Source of the DNA: Sorghum bicolor
Taxonomy: Eukaryota; Streptophyta; Magnoliopsida; Poales; Poaceae
DNA length: 64,000 bases
Direction of reading: 5' to 3'
NCBI RefSeq assembly: GCF_000003195.3
Contig: NC_012872.2
Coordinates: 25,043,258-25,107,257, forward strand
The translations under genes and the position numbers were made by a program. Below, one piece after another: positions 11,310-22,567 of this stretch. Within the stretch, counting starts at the first letter, position 1, and every line of letters starts with the position of its first letter. Under the pieces are notes generated by a model, which was given only the letters and a program-made list of their open reading frames with translations, made no database searches and was not told the origin of the DNA.

Positions 11310-12464
11310 TGTTGGCATTTCTTAGCGTCACTACTAAAGATAGACTATAAATCCATCATTAGCAATGGCACGAGAAATGTCGGGTGTTGGTATACCATAA
11401 CTATCGTTACGTCAGAGAGATAAGACAAGGCCTTTAATAGCGCTGGCCTTAGTAGTGCAATCTGGAAACAATAATTAGGAATGCCGGATTGGCCATCCTA
11501 ACCATCCTTACTTACGATATGCAAAGCTATAGCACGGCGCTAGATAAATGCACAGAGTTTACAATCTTAAGTAACTGTACTTAGGTGCGCCAATCAATAG
11601 TTCATGTATATAAAGAATGAAACTGCAAGCGAACAGAACTATCATTGTAGCATTTCAACCAGTGAGTATTCAAGGGTTATCATATTTAATCCCGTAGGAG
11701 GGCGTAACAAATGCATCTAGCTTGGTTTGTAGCATGATCACTTATTGAGATGCATAGGTAGACATAGTCTAATCAGGGGTCACGGCAGGCTCTTTAAAAT
11801 ATGGATAGTGGACACACTCATCAGGGCAACCTCAAGGAATAAAGTGAAAATAAGGAAATAAAAGAAATAAGGAACAACTACTTGAACCGGCATTGATCTT
11901 ATATAACTATGCAAAGAATTGTTAGTAGAACATCTAATCAATATAACTAGAGTTGGAACTATGTCTGAGGCTTTGGGGAGATCCCCGCAGGTGGACATCC
12001 AGCCGATAGGGACTTTACAGAACTCCTACCGGAATACCTCATCGTGGGGGAATACCAGGGATGATAGGGCTGTCACTACCCTACCACCTACCCCTCTACC
12101 CAAAAGATACCCACGCATCTGCTGATCTCCGCATACCCGAGCACCTCGCCTGTGTATTGGAAATGCCTCCTAACCTCTCGGGACCCCAACCCTTCGGATT
12201 GACAGGCTTGGCTAAGAGTGGCCATCACAGCCCAACGAACCGTTACCCTAATCTTAATCCTTTGTCTATTCATACTAATTCGATGAACGATAAAGAACAA
12301 GGATGAACACATCAAGAACATAGCGAAAGAACTAAGAACTAGTTCATATACTATAAACAAGATATGAACACAACTATACTCTAATTCAATTGCATAATCA
12401 TATAAATAAGATAAGAACTTGCTCGTGGAGGACAACTAAATTGTATTCATACCAAGAAGCCTTG
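11310..12464 (-). repeat. A 5' LTR, truncated
   Basis: Begins TGTTGGCATTTC and aligns with 4157-5308, ending abruptly at ACCAAGAAGC. The U3 part, including the TATA box, is missing, so this copy cannot drive transcription of A. Confidence 0.85.
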
Positions 12465-13047
12465 TTCTAGGTGTTACTCTTGTTCCTACCGCTGACAATT
12501 TCCTTCTGAGCAAGGAATGATAATGTCCTATTATTGAAAGAAAAGGCTCCCCTATTGCCCTTAATGTTGAAAGTAATCTTAGCATTACTGGTGTAGATAA
12601 TAGCTTCGGTAGTGTTCAAGAATGGTCGTCCTAAAAAGATAGGCGACCTCTCATTAGTACTAGTGTTCACTACTATAAAGTCTATGGTATATATGAGTTG
12701 CCTACTCGCACACATATCTCTTCTAAGATTCCCATGGGGTAGCAGAGTCACTGATTTGCAAGCTGCAAATACATGGTTGTGTATGATAAAGGATAATTTA
12801 AAAGTTTTTCATATATCACCTTAGGCATGTTGCTGATGCTTGCACTGAAGTCACATATTGCCTCGTCGAAGTTTGTACTTTGAATGGAGATTAGAATAGC
12901 TGATCTCCCTAGAACACCCTTCTTGGTTGGTAGAGACGAGTCAGTCCATGCTCCTTTCAGAGGGTCACTCCAATAGCTTCCTGCATTAAAGATGTCTATG
13001 AGATTTGTAGTTTTAAATTCTCCTTGTTATCCAGGAATCTTACCTTG
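12465..13047 (-). pseudogene. element X, protease-like domain 1 and upstream linker
   Basis: The frame around 12850-12467 encodes a retropepsin-like domain. CDFSASISNMP is at the active site (Gly of the DxG replaced by Ser), then a frameshift near 12755, then FLGRPFLNTTEAIIY at about 12600. The upstream part (12870-13040) matches the D linker that precedes its first protease domain (36337-36460). The downstream half of the same ORF is at 3377-4153, beyond insertion A. A few codons appear lost at the 12464 junction. Confidence 0.7.
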
Positions 13048-13778
13048 TGTTGATGCAAAAGTGAATCTACAAACACAAAGGGCTTATACCCGATTCAACG
13101 TTAAGGCGTGCCAGCCGATTTGACCTTACAATCAACAAAGGTGGTAACTCGAATACTTTGGTCCCGACAACAGCGATGCGCCCGGATGCCATGGCCGAGA
13201 GGTATTCACACGGAACTCGAGAATTCATCGAGTATGACTCAATGAATTCTTAAGAACTCGTAAGTAAAAGAAAATATGCGAGTTGACGAAGTCATTGAAA
13301 AAGTAGATGCGAAAGTAAATGTAAAACTTGTGTGTAGTATTGATTGATTGCTTTCTTACATCACTACTAGGCCTATATTTATACTCTATCCTGAAGAGTT
13401 ACAAACAGATATGACTAGGATTTTAGTTCCAAACCAAACAAAACTCGTACATAAAATCAACTTTAACAATTATGGAAAGTAATAATCTATCAATTCTTGG
13501 TGATCGGCACACCACCATTGTCCCCCCCCCGACGACCCCCATGTCTTCCTTCATCATCATCGGCATACTATCCTTCATCGGCATCTTCAATCATCAAAAT
13601 CAGCCATTGGCACCGATCAGCAACCGTCTTCGGACTTAGCCATATCTTCCTCCTGCTGCCTTGTGATCAGTATCATAGGCTATCGGCAACCTCCTTATCG
13701 GCCAGACACATTACTTCTCTAACTGCCGATACAAACTTCATTGACTATCCCAATTCGTGTCCAAAAACGGTTTCAACA
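13048..13778 (-). repeat. H 3' LTR
   Basis: It has inverted termini TGTTGA and TTTCAACA and is 731 bp long. It lies directly beside the PPT on the minus strand. Only one copy is visible, so the left end rests on the inverted terminal motif. Confidence 0.7.
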
Positions 13779-13793
13779 CATACCCCCCAATTT
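13779..13793 (-). promoter_or_regulatory. polypurine tract of H
   Basis: Minus-strand AAATTGGGGGGTATG directly precedes the LTR start TGTTGAAACC. Confidence 0.75.
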
Positions 13794-14177
13794 CGGAGTA
13801 TAAAATCATTAATGCTCCAAAATTCTGTCGTAATAATGATGACCTTTTCACCATTATTTCATTCTGACAGCAATTAGTTACTAAATCCAAACAACCTTAA
13901 TTTGGATCTCCAGCAAATACCTCGAATCTCTCAACTACTCGAACCAAATCTCATGGAAATACGCTCATCGGCAACTATTTGTTAGGTTGGACTGCCGATG
14001 TGCCGACCAAAAGATCGTGTACAGTGAAATATCTCCTAAAATCATGATTACTTGCTGTCAAATCACCTGTACAATCCCTTGATTATCATGCGAACAGTTA
14101 CCATATCCTCCTGAACACCTCGAATTTCACGGATATGACAATGAGATAAGTCAAAAATACCCCTACTCACTTCAAGC
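13794..14177. other. H 3' noncoding region upstream of antisense promoter
   Basis: AT-rich DNA with no gene seen. Several CCGAT/ATCGGC words, frequent throughout H, occur here. Confidence 0.5.
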
Positions 14178-14184
14178 TATAAAT
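14178..14184 (+). promoter_or_regulatory. TATA box of the antisense PMD ORF
   Basis: TATAAAT on the plus strand, followed by a pyrimidine-rich leader and an ATG about 157 bp downstream. It points against the direction of H gag transcription. Confidence 0.5.
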
Positions 14185-14334
14185 GCTTCCTTCCTCAGCA
14201 CTCTTTCCCCACCTTGCCATTCTCCATTCCTAGATTCATGTTCTGGCGGCGGCATTGATGAAGAACTCAAGAGCTCAGGCAACAAAGAACCTCCCCTAGA
14301 ACCTCCAAGTCTTCGACTCCTTCTTCGGGAAGAA

Positions 14335-16003
14335 ATGGCCGTCAACTTCACCGTTGCTGAGGTTAATTCGTTCCCATTCCTTTACTGTAATTATTTACCT
14401 TTTGCAAGTCTACTTACTTAGCATTTTCCTTTCCTTTTCCTTTTGTTCTTCCAATCTTCAAATTTTAGGAGTTGAGCGAGAAAATTTTCATTCCTACTGA
14501 ACAACCCCACCTTCAATGCCTCGGTCCAATGGGTGATCCAGATCCCACCGATCTGATCAATGCAGAAACCAATAGGATTCCTTTTATAGCCGATCTATGG
14601 AAGGACACTTTCCGATCCTGGCCGAACCCCACCAAAGGATGGAAATATTAGTTTTTGAGGGTTAGCAAAACTAATGAAGTATATTTGGGTGAACGCAAAA
14701 TAGACTAGTGAATCAGGCTTTCCATTGCCGATATGGAAAGAAATGAGTCAATGCTGATAGCTGCCTCATACTTCTGGTCAGATACTTTTAATGCTTTTAT
14801 TTTTAGCCACAGCCCAGCTTCCCCTACGCTTGTTGATGTTGTCATGCTCACTGGTTTGGACGTTGCAACTGCTGATGATGGCGAGTTATTCAGCCGCAAG
14901 GCCGAACATAAAGTAGAAATCCGCAACATCGGTGGCTGGTCAGGGTATATTCAGAAATATCAATGAACGGGATCGGTTGGTCAGAGAGAACATGCCACTT
15001 CTCTAAATATGTGGTTAGACAAATTCATCTTCTGCGGCCGATCGGTAGGACCAACCTCTGTTTACTTATCGGCAGCAGAAAGGTTAGCCGATGGTAACCG
15101 ATTCCCCCTTGGCCGATACTGCTGGGCTCTGTCTATCATCTCCTCCATCAAGTATCCGAGAAACTCCTATTAGGTGAACCCATCGGCAATCTAGGAGGCC
15201 CTTGGTGGTTTATCAACATGTGGCTCAATGTCCACATGCACAAACGCCTTCGGTTTGACTTCTTCGCACAGCAGTTCCCACAAGACATCACCGAGGATTA
15301 TGAACTAGCAGATGATGAATCGGCAACACACTCACCCCTCAACTATGGTGAAGCTGTTATAGTCCTTCCTGGTACTGGCTCCAATGAGAACCAGATCGGC
15401 TGATTCTTCCAGACTTTGTATGATGGCCTCTCCAAAGATCAGCGAGCATGGATGCCCTATGAAGACCCAGAGACCAGATTTCTGCTCACTTTCCACCCCT
15501 TTGATAATGCTCTTAATAAAGACAATGATCTGATGATGGCAATTATCACCCCAAGGGCAATCCCAGTAAACAGCTTTGGCAGCGGGAAGAACATTAACAC
15601 CACCTACGAGTTCTACAACCCATTGGCACTAGCTCGCCAACTGGCTTTTGGTCAGCTACCGATCAGACTCTGTTATGCCGATGTTGTAAAACCGAGTGAG
15701 AGCAACTATTTTGCTGATGCCATACTCCTCTTTGTCAAAACCCTGCCTTTGACAAATAGAGCCTTAAGATGCTATCTTTCATCATCAGAAGGCTTCTCAT
15801 AAATAGCTGTCATTGGATCTAGTGCCAACTGGGCTATCTGGCTAGGGAGACTTGTCTCTTCAACATCACTAAGGGGTGCAAGAAATTCCATTGGCAACAT
15901 AAAGACCATGTTAACATCTGCCGATGGTCCCCCTCTTTTGGGATCCGATTGCTACCGATTCTCAGACCTAGAAGAACTTTCTTCCCTATTCAACTCTTCC
16001 TGA
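14335..16003 (+). pseudogene. antisense ORF of H with plant mobile domain (broken)
   Basis: Exon 1 would be 14335-14361, ending GAG before GTTAAT. An intron of 107 bp ending in TTTTAG (14362-14468) restores the frame. The body reads as a plant mobile domain, with ASYFWSDTFNAF, VVMLTGLD and later GGPWWFINMWLN and MPYEDPETRF. Several stops (for example 14652, 14964, 15800) and frameshifts break it. The frame continues past 15802 to a TGA at 16001-16003. PMD antisense ORFs are described in Tat elements (Steinbauerova and colleagues, from memory). The role in the element is unknown. Confidence 0.75.
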
Positions 16004-16677
16004 CGGTCTCGCTGCATCCTCCTTTTCTGCGTCCTTGTTAACCCTTGCGGGCACCATTGGGAAGCTTTGTTCTCCATGCTGGTTGATAGTGAACTTCCCT
16101 TGATTCCACCCGACGAGTGTTAGCATCTCTGCAAAATATAAATTCATCGGGAACCCGTGCATTTGCCATCCCTTCAAGCTCCTCTTGGTTCCTTGGAAAA
16201 TGACCAACATGTTCGACAAGCTTGTCATGCACACTAAGCCTGCCCCCCAACCGATCATGAACTGACATCCTCCCCCTGATCGTCCCATTAAAGCGTCGAT
16301 CATCGTTTTGGAATCGTCGATCTGACCGATCATACTGATTATAACCATTGCACTCAGGGCAGTCTCTGATAGTCGGTAGCTTGATATTTTGCTCCCAATA
16401 GTGAATGAAGAACAAGCAATTCTAGTGATCTTTATGCCAATTTCACTCTTGTCGGCGCCTTTCTTCTTCGCGGTGTCGATCCTCCTGCTGTCAGCGATAT
16501 CGATCTTCATGTTGTTGCCAAGTCTCCTGATGCCGCCTATGAATAATCACAATGCCATAGCGGGGGGTGTCTAGAGCTACTGCCCTCCCTTATCAAGCCC
16601 TTGCCCTTGGCGTCATTGGTAGTTACCTGATGCTGGGGATCCACCAATGCGTTTCTCTCAGCTGCTTCTCATGTCAA
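15952..16677 (-). pseudogene. H gag, C-terminal part
   Basis: This piece continues the gag after insertion B. Removing B joins KTKVLT at 47014 to the reading at 16672. Recognisable RIRE2-type segments include CPECNGYNQ, RGRMSVHDRLGG and NARVPDEFIFCRDANT (frame around 16415-16040), with a frameshift near 16080. The stop is at 15952-15954. The last 52 bp overlap the antisense PMD ORF tail-to-tail. In autonomous relatives protease and RT would follow here; they are absent. Confidence 0.75.
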
Positions 16678-17836
16678 TATTGACGGTCCTTAAGTACCAA
16701 ATATAATCATCAAATAAATAAAGAAAAGGATCCAAATGCAACCAACACCCAGACTTAGGGTTTTATCTAACAGAATTCCACAAGTTTTGGTGTTTGTCTA
16801 TTTTTGCAGGGGGTTATCACGAAATATGGAGAAAAGGCCCACATGTCGGGTTTACATAGAGATATTAACATGCCGCGCAATTTTCTATCATCTGGAAGAC
16901 TCCAGAAGCCATAGGAACGAACGGGAGGCCGAGCGGGCCCGGGGACAGGGTGCCCACCCTCACCCCTTGGGTGCCCGCCTAGGTGTCTCGGCCAATCAGG
17001 CCCCGCCATGCGGATTATGCTACACTGACCTAAAGGATTAACGAAAACCGTGCGATTAAGGTCAGTTTGATCCGACGGCCCATGTTCATTTCGAGGGGCT
17101 ATATAAGCAGGCCCCCTGGCCCTTGGAGGAGAGCAATCCCATTATTCATTAGCATATTTTCCAGAGAGGATTCAAAGAGAGAGGTCCCTCTAGGGTTCCA
17201 ACCTCATAGGGCTTAGAATCCAATGTGAGATTAGAATTAGTTCTTCTAGATTGAGAGAGATAGAGTGGAGGTGTAGATCGGAGGAAGCCCAGCCTATCGG
17301 TGTCTACTCCGAGGTTGTACCTACGGGATCAAGTCTCCTAACCTGAGGCTTGCTCCTTTAATCTCTTCTAGTAGAGTTTAGAGTAATCATTGCTAGCGTA
17401 AACGTGGTGTTTAGGCTAGGGTACTCATAGATATCCCCTGTCTAGCCGGACCGGGGTAGTAGCAAGGAACGTGACATTTCTGTAGCTACCTTTGTAGCCC
17501 ACAATCCCGTTAGCAGGTTCGGTAGGGTTTATAGGTGCGGGTCGAACATCCTTTGTGGTGACTAGATTCCGTAAGCCTCCCCAATAGAACAGTAGATCAT
17601 CCTTACCAAGGTTAGAATGAGAGTGCGGATGTAGTCTTCTCTATACATCGCTCACATCGAATCACATTGTTTGTAGCCTAAAGGGTAGTAGCAATAGATT
17701 TGGTTAGTCAGACGCACGCTTTTCTCCCAGTGGTAAAAATATAAATACGATACTCTGGATAACCTCCCGGTTGATGTGCTCACCGATATCCGTGCGCTTG
17801 CGGATCATTTCCTGATGGCGTTAACAAATATGAACA
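16678..17836 (+). repeat. B 5' LTR
   Basis: The start is mutated to TATTGACGG (3' copy TGTTGACGG) and it ends AAATATGAACA. TATATAAG lies at 17100-17107. A GC-rich pair built on GGGTGCCCGCC and GGTGCCCACCC lies upstream near 16940-16985. It is homologous to the reverse complement of the C LTRs. Confidence 0.9.
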
Positions 17837-17844
17837 AGCATTTC

Positions 17845-17861
17845 TGGCGCCGTTGCTGGGG
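17845..17861 (+). promoter_or_regulatory. primer-binding site of B
   Basis: TGGCGCCGTTGCTGGGG starts 8 bp after the LTR. It differs at one base from the tRNA-Asp complement TGGCGCCGTTGCCGGGG. Confidence 0.9.
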
Positions 17862-17958
17862 AGGAAGACGGTTTGCTGAGATAACTTTGAGTCTTGCTAT
17901 TATCTTGTATTATACTTTTATACTTTTATTATTTTATCTTTTTATTTTTTCCATCTTT

Positions 17959-18310
17959 ATGGATAACTCAAATTCCACACCTATTATTGAATTTTTTGCA
18001 CCTTCGGAGACCAGCCATAGACCATGGGAGTCAACAAGTCCTTTCTTTGCCCCTAATTATGATCTGTGTCCGAAGTTGATTGCAATAGGTCAAAACCAAC
18101 CCTTTTCTATAGCCGAGGTCCTATCTTTTAATCAAGAAGATAATGAACTTTTAGCTACACCTAGGAAATTTTTAATCTTTGTATAAATTATGGTTTAGAC
18201 CTAGCCCTAGAAGACCATGTTTTTCCTCGATATTTTCACATTGGTCTTAATCATATAACCTTTGGTAGAGTTTTTCTTTCTTTGTCTGTTAGTAAAGCAA
18301 GGTATGTCTT
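17959..18310 (+). pseudogene. B Gag remnant with central deletion
   Basis: The ATG at 17959 begins a leader like that of the C gag (MDNSNS beside MENQDS in C). After about 50 codons the frame jumps straight to the end of the capsid core (EVLSFNQEDNELLATPRKF, then INYGLDLALEDHV). The region matching C residues with LRWKLFPFSLRGEARQWY is therefore deleted. A frameshift sits near 18183. The product cannot be a normal capsid. Confidence 0.7.
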
Positions 18311-19301
18311 CATTCGTGGACATCCTTCTTGCACTAGTCTTCATAAAAAAATACTAGAGATAGAGAAGGAATTATCTCCTAGACAAGAAAAGGAAGTTTC
18401 AATAGCCAATTTCGAAACATTTCAATCCCATGATTCGGCTATCCAACCCAAACTAGGAGTGCTCCAAAATCATCTAAGGGAAGAAGAAATTCTACCTTTG
18501 GAAATTCATTTTGGGATGAGCTTAAACTTCCTGCTTCACAAGAGACCTTTGAGTGCATATAGTCTGAACCTTCCTAAGAAGGGATCTCTTAGAAAGCATC
18601 TCAAATCCAATCCTTTTGATGGACATCTAGAAAGACTCAAGGATGGCATCTTAAGTGATGCAATAGAAGGAGAGTGAAGCCATTTAGAAGACAATCTCAT
18701 CTTCTCCCGTTCTACGCCCACTTTTGATGACTCATTCGAACCTATCTTTAAACCCATCCTTGAGCCTAATAATTTCTACTATGCTCTTTCTCTTGAACCT
18801 CCCGATGATCCTATGAATCTCTCTAGACATCCCATGCATAAGAGTCACCAAGACCACAAGGAGGATCGAGAAGAGCAACATCAATGGCTAGAGGGCATTA
18901 AAGATCCATGTGCTATCACCATTGAATGGACGGATAAAACAAACTTGAGAGACAATCCTAGATGGATTTTATGCATTCATGAAGAATCATCCTTGGAGTT
19001 TGAGAATGAGAGAAACAACAGTGAGCATGGGAGTTATTTCATAAATACCTCACCAAGTCCTTGCTCATATAAAACATCTCCCCAGTCAATTGGTCTCTCC
19101 AACCTTACCACATTTGAGATCTCCAACCTCCTCCTCCTTTCTATTTATAAAAACTTTAAAGGGGTGGTTATCGATGCATATGTCTATAATAAATATTACA
19201 GATATCGTTGAGTCGATCTTGATATAGGCACGCTTAGGTTGGTGTTGGAGAGGAAACCACTTCACCAACATAATTTGATGGTTTCCCAAGGACAAGCTTA
19301 G
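18183..19301 (+). pseudogene. B uncharacterised ORF fused to gag tail
   Basis: One reading frame runs from 18183 to a TAG at 19299-19301. It is interrupted only by TGA at 18675-18677 and 19209-19211. It starts with the gag tail, then a charged stretch, an acidic/proline segment (FEPIFKPILEPNNFYY), HQWLEGIKDPCAITIEW, and SYFINTSPSPCSYKTSPQSIGLSN near the end. Proteins of this kind are widespread as hypothetical proteins in grass retrotransposons, from memory; no catalytic motif is visible. It occupies the place where protease and RT would be. Confidence 0.55.
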
Positions 19302-22300
19302 TGTCCTAAATCAAGCACTTATCAGATCATAACATGAACTTTTAATTATTTGCAACATTGCCTTGTGTATTGAGCATATAAAAATAATTGTAGAAATATT
19401 CCTTTGGGTATTCGTGTCTCTAACCTTTCTAGGATTGGAGCAAGAAGATCCGAGGAATGACAAGCGCAAGGTATGGCCAACCAATCATCATGCAACATTG
19501 AATTAAATTCATCCAATCTTGAATATTGCAAAATTCAAGCTTGGGGGAAATACCTTACATAAGAACATCCTTTACCATGTTGCTATGTTGGTTGTCCCTA
19601 CTTTTGAGGCATGCTCAATTTTTCTAAACACTAAACTTATTTTTCATCTCCACCTGAGTAGATCTCTATAAATGTTGTCATGCTACCATTGTCTATTCAC
19701 AATCAAGTGTTGGTTTGGAAGTACTCGACATACTTCCATTGGCATTTAAATTAAGTGTGGCGCTTAGGTTAAGTAGCCTTCCTTAATCTGATTAGACATG
19801 GAGTCTAGTTTGGTTACTGAACTAAAAACTGCTTGAGTAGACATTGGTATATTTTGCCAGACTAACCCCTGCAGGAAAACTTTCAATATCAACCTAGGAA
19901 GTCCTGAGATACAAACTCACATTGGAGACAAAGGAGACACATGAAGGTTAATGATTTGCACAAGGAAGACATAGCTCATTCATCATAGAGAGATGATCCA
20001 TGGAACAAGACAAAGAGTGCCACAAACACGGTGCACAACCGCTAAGAAAGGAAAGCATCCACAAGGTGATACTGTACCATCACTCTTGAAGTAAGGTAAC
20101 ATCTTAAGGTACTTGACTATCACTTTTATAAGCTTCTCCTTGGTTCTGGCGTTCACATGAATAAAGAGACAAACAAAAATTAACCAACCCAATTAAGTCA
20201 ACATGTTTAGTCCTTTAATCTTTGTTCTTAGTACTACCTTCATGATCCCACACTCCTAATCATATAAGCTAAAATGTTGCACATTCACTCTTTGGAAGAT
20301 ATAAAAAAACATAAATATAGATATATTATCTTTCCATTAGCTCGAGCGATCTGATCTGACAAATATTTTAAATGCTACACTCATGATCTTATTATCCATC
20401 AACTTTGTCTTGCTCACTATGCTTAAGGTTAGAGAAGAACAAATACACTTTTGGTTCTATTGGTGTTTTTCACCAACAGGGCCCATGCACTTGATCTCTG
20501 CCTTGTCTCTATGAGCAGGTACACTTCGAGCGAAACCTGAAGGAGTTTTACAACTCCGAGATTCCACCAAGTGAAGAACTTGAATCTACGAGCACAAACA
20601 CACTGAGCAGGATGCTGCCAATGCCACACCTCGAACTGCTGGACAAACGAAGAACATGGGTGACACCGTATCAAGAGATGTAGATGTCAAGGCCCACACC
20701 TAATCAAATGATGCACCTAAAGGATGAACACGGTGAGAAGTCTTGTCCACAAGACTTAAAACATTGGATTCTTGCCGGAAGGTAAAATCAGTATTTATCC
20801 ATATTTATCTTTTCTGCATTCCTTTTCCTTTTTATTTCATCACTTGCATTAGCATATTTACTTTTCCACATTAGCATTAGAAAAGAGAACAAAAATATTT
20901 GTTCGTTGCACTGCATCATAAAATCTAAAGCCCCATGTGAGTAGACTTGTGGTTTAGAACCCATAGGTATATTGACTGTGGTGGCATAAAATAAATTTTC
21001 ATCTTAAAATAAAAATATAAAAATAATAAGTGCAAGATCCTGCTAAATAAATAAAATTTATTAGGAGGAATCTCAATATGATAAAGGCTAAGAGATTTTA
21101 TGCTAACACTTAACCAGTTCCACAAAGCTTTGTTGTCTATTTGAGCTCCATAGAATTCAAGAATCAAAGAAGACTAGCCGGTGGAGGACATAGTAATCAC
21201 TGTCAGGGTGCTGCCGATATTCAAATACACCTCCGTCACCTGCTAGCTACATCAGAAGAAAGTATGTCAAAATCCAGCTTGGGGGAGAGCACCCCCATTT
21301 ATCCAGCTAAGTGTTTCTACTCGCGTTTTACTCAAATAATAAAAAGATGCATAATCATGAAAACCCAAACAAAAATTTTTGTGCTTATATATATTTTTGC
21401 TTAGTTTGCTAAATAAATAAATAAAGTGTCTAGGGCAAACTGAACTTAAATGATAAACTCTTACATGGATATGATAAATAGTTGCTCTACCATGCACCTA
21501 GTTTTCATGTTTGAGCTCTTTCTCAAGTTTAGGCATAACTGTTATAATTTGAACCTGCTCTAAATCTGAACTTGTGGGAAGAGTACTTGATCTAGAGTCT
21601 AAGTCGTTAACGGAAATGATATAGAAAGGTTGAGCTGTTGTTTATCTATTCCTAGAGTTGCTAGAATTCTAGAGAATTTTATCTTTGAAAATCTTCAAAA
21701 TGTTGCATGATGAGTTCCTGTATGATGAGAGTTTAAAATCCTACCACAGCCATATATACATGCTTATTAGATTATGAACCATATATTTACTTTTTACTGC
21801 TTATGAGCATTGAGTGTGGTCAAGCTGTGTAGACCCTTATGAGCTGGTCATGCGGTTAAAATCAAGATTCACTTGCACGTTCACTCATACATGCTACTTC
21901 TACTCTGGAAGTACGCATCCACATACAACCACTCAATTCCATCTCCAGATTCACCCAAAATTATTCTACTCCTATCCGGGAGACAATAGCCAACAACTTT
22001 TTCCTATCCCTGTTATTCCCTGTGAAATAAATGCTCGAGATATTTTGGTTACTACCACTTGCTACATTATTCTAGGAGGGTTAGTGCTCTGAAAAAAAGG
22101 GAAAACTATGAGGAAATAAAAAGGGGCAAGTGCCCGGAACCTCGAAGAAAAGAAAAAGTGAGACAAGAGGTAAAAATGGACAAGTGTGAATTAGGGGTAC
22201 AGGATACCCACCTGAGAGAAAAGAAAAAAAATATAGAGCATCTCATTCTCCTCAAAAAAATGTCTTCAAAGTGCAAGAAAGGTATGTATCTACTAAAAAG

Positions 22301-22562
22301 AGCAAAAGTAGAATTAGACTTTCACCATTGTTGTCACCATCATCACCATACACCATTCACTCGCCACACATGCACATCTTGATTTGACTTATTGACTTGT
22401 TCTTTTGGATCCATGGTTTGACTATGTAATAAATGTCTTGTAAGTATGTATTATCTGTCTCCCACCTATGAGCTCCAGATATCAAAACCTTAATAGAGTA
22501 GGGTGATAGAGAAGGCAATATCACTATGCCTCATACCAAAAATACCACATACTTTGAGAGAA
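19302..22562 (+). other. B long 3' noncoding region
   Basis: No convincing gene over about 3.2 kb. Internal purine tracts AAGCTTGGGGGAAA near 19540 and CAGCTTGGGGGAGAGCACCCCC near 21274 resemble the B PPT; the second can fold as a hairpin. The stretch 21820-22400 matches, on the opposite strand, D 29640-30180 and, less closely, E 55290-55830. It includes the near-palindrome GGGCAAGTGCCC (22124-22135) and GGACAAGTGTGA (22178-22189). Confidence 0.6.
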
Positions 22563-22567
22563 GGCAT

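Larger units (their letters stand above)
4157..12464 (-). mobile_element. element A, pol-less Athila-like LTR retrotransposon
   Basis: Two LTR copies flank gag, protease and a small third ORF on the minus strand; no reverse transcriptase or integrase lies between them. The left LTR is complete (4157-5904). The right LTR stops at 12464, having lost the roughly 600 bp that correspond to 5309-5904. A sits between the two halves of the X protease ORF. The 5 bp on the left are GTGAC; the matching right copy cannot be checked because of the deletion. It resembles the TR-GAG type of non-autonomous element. Confidence 0.85.
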
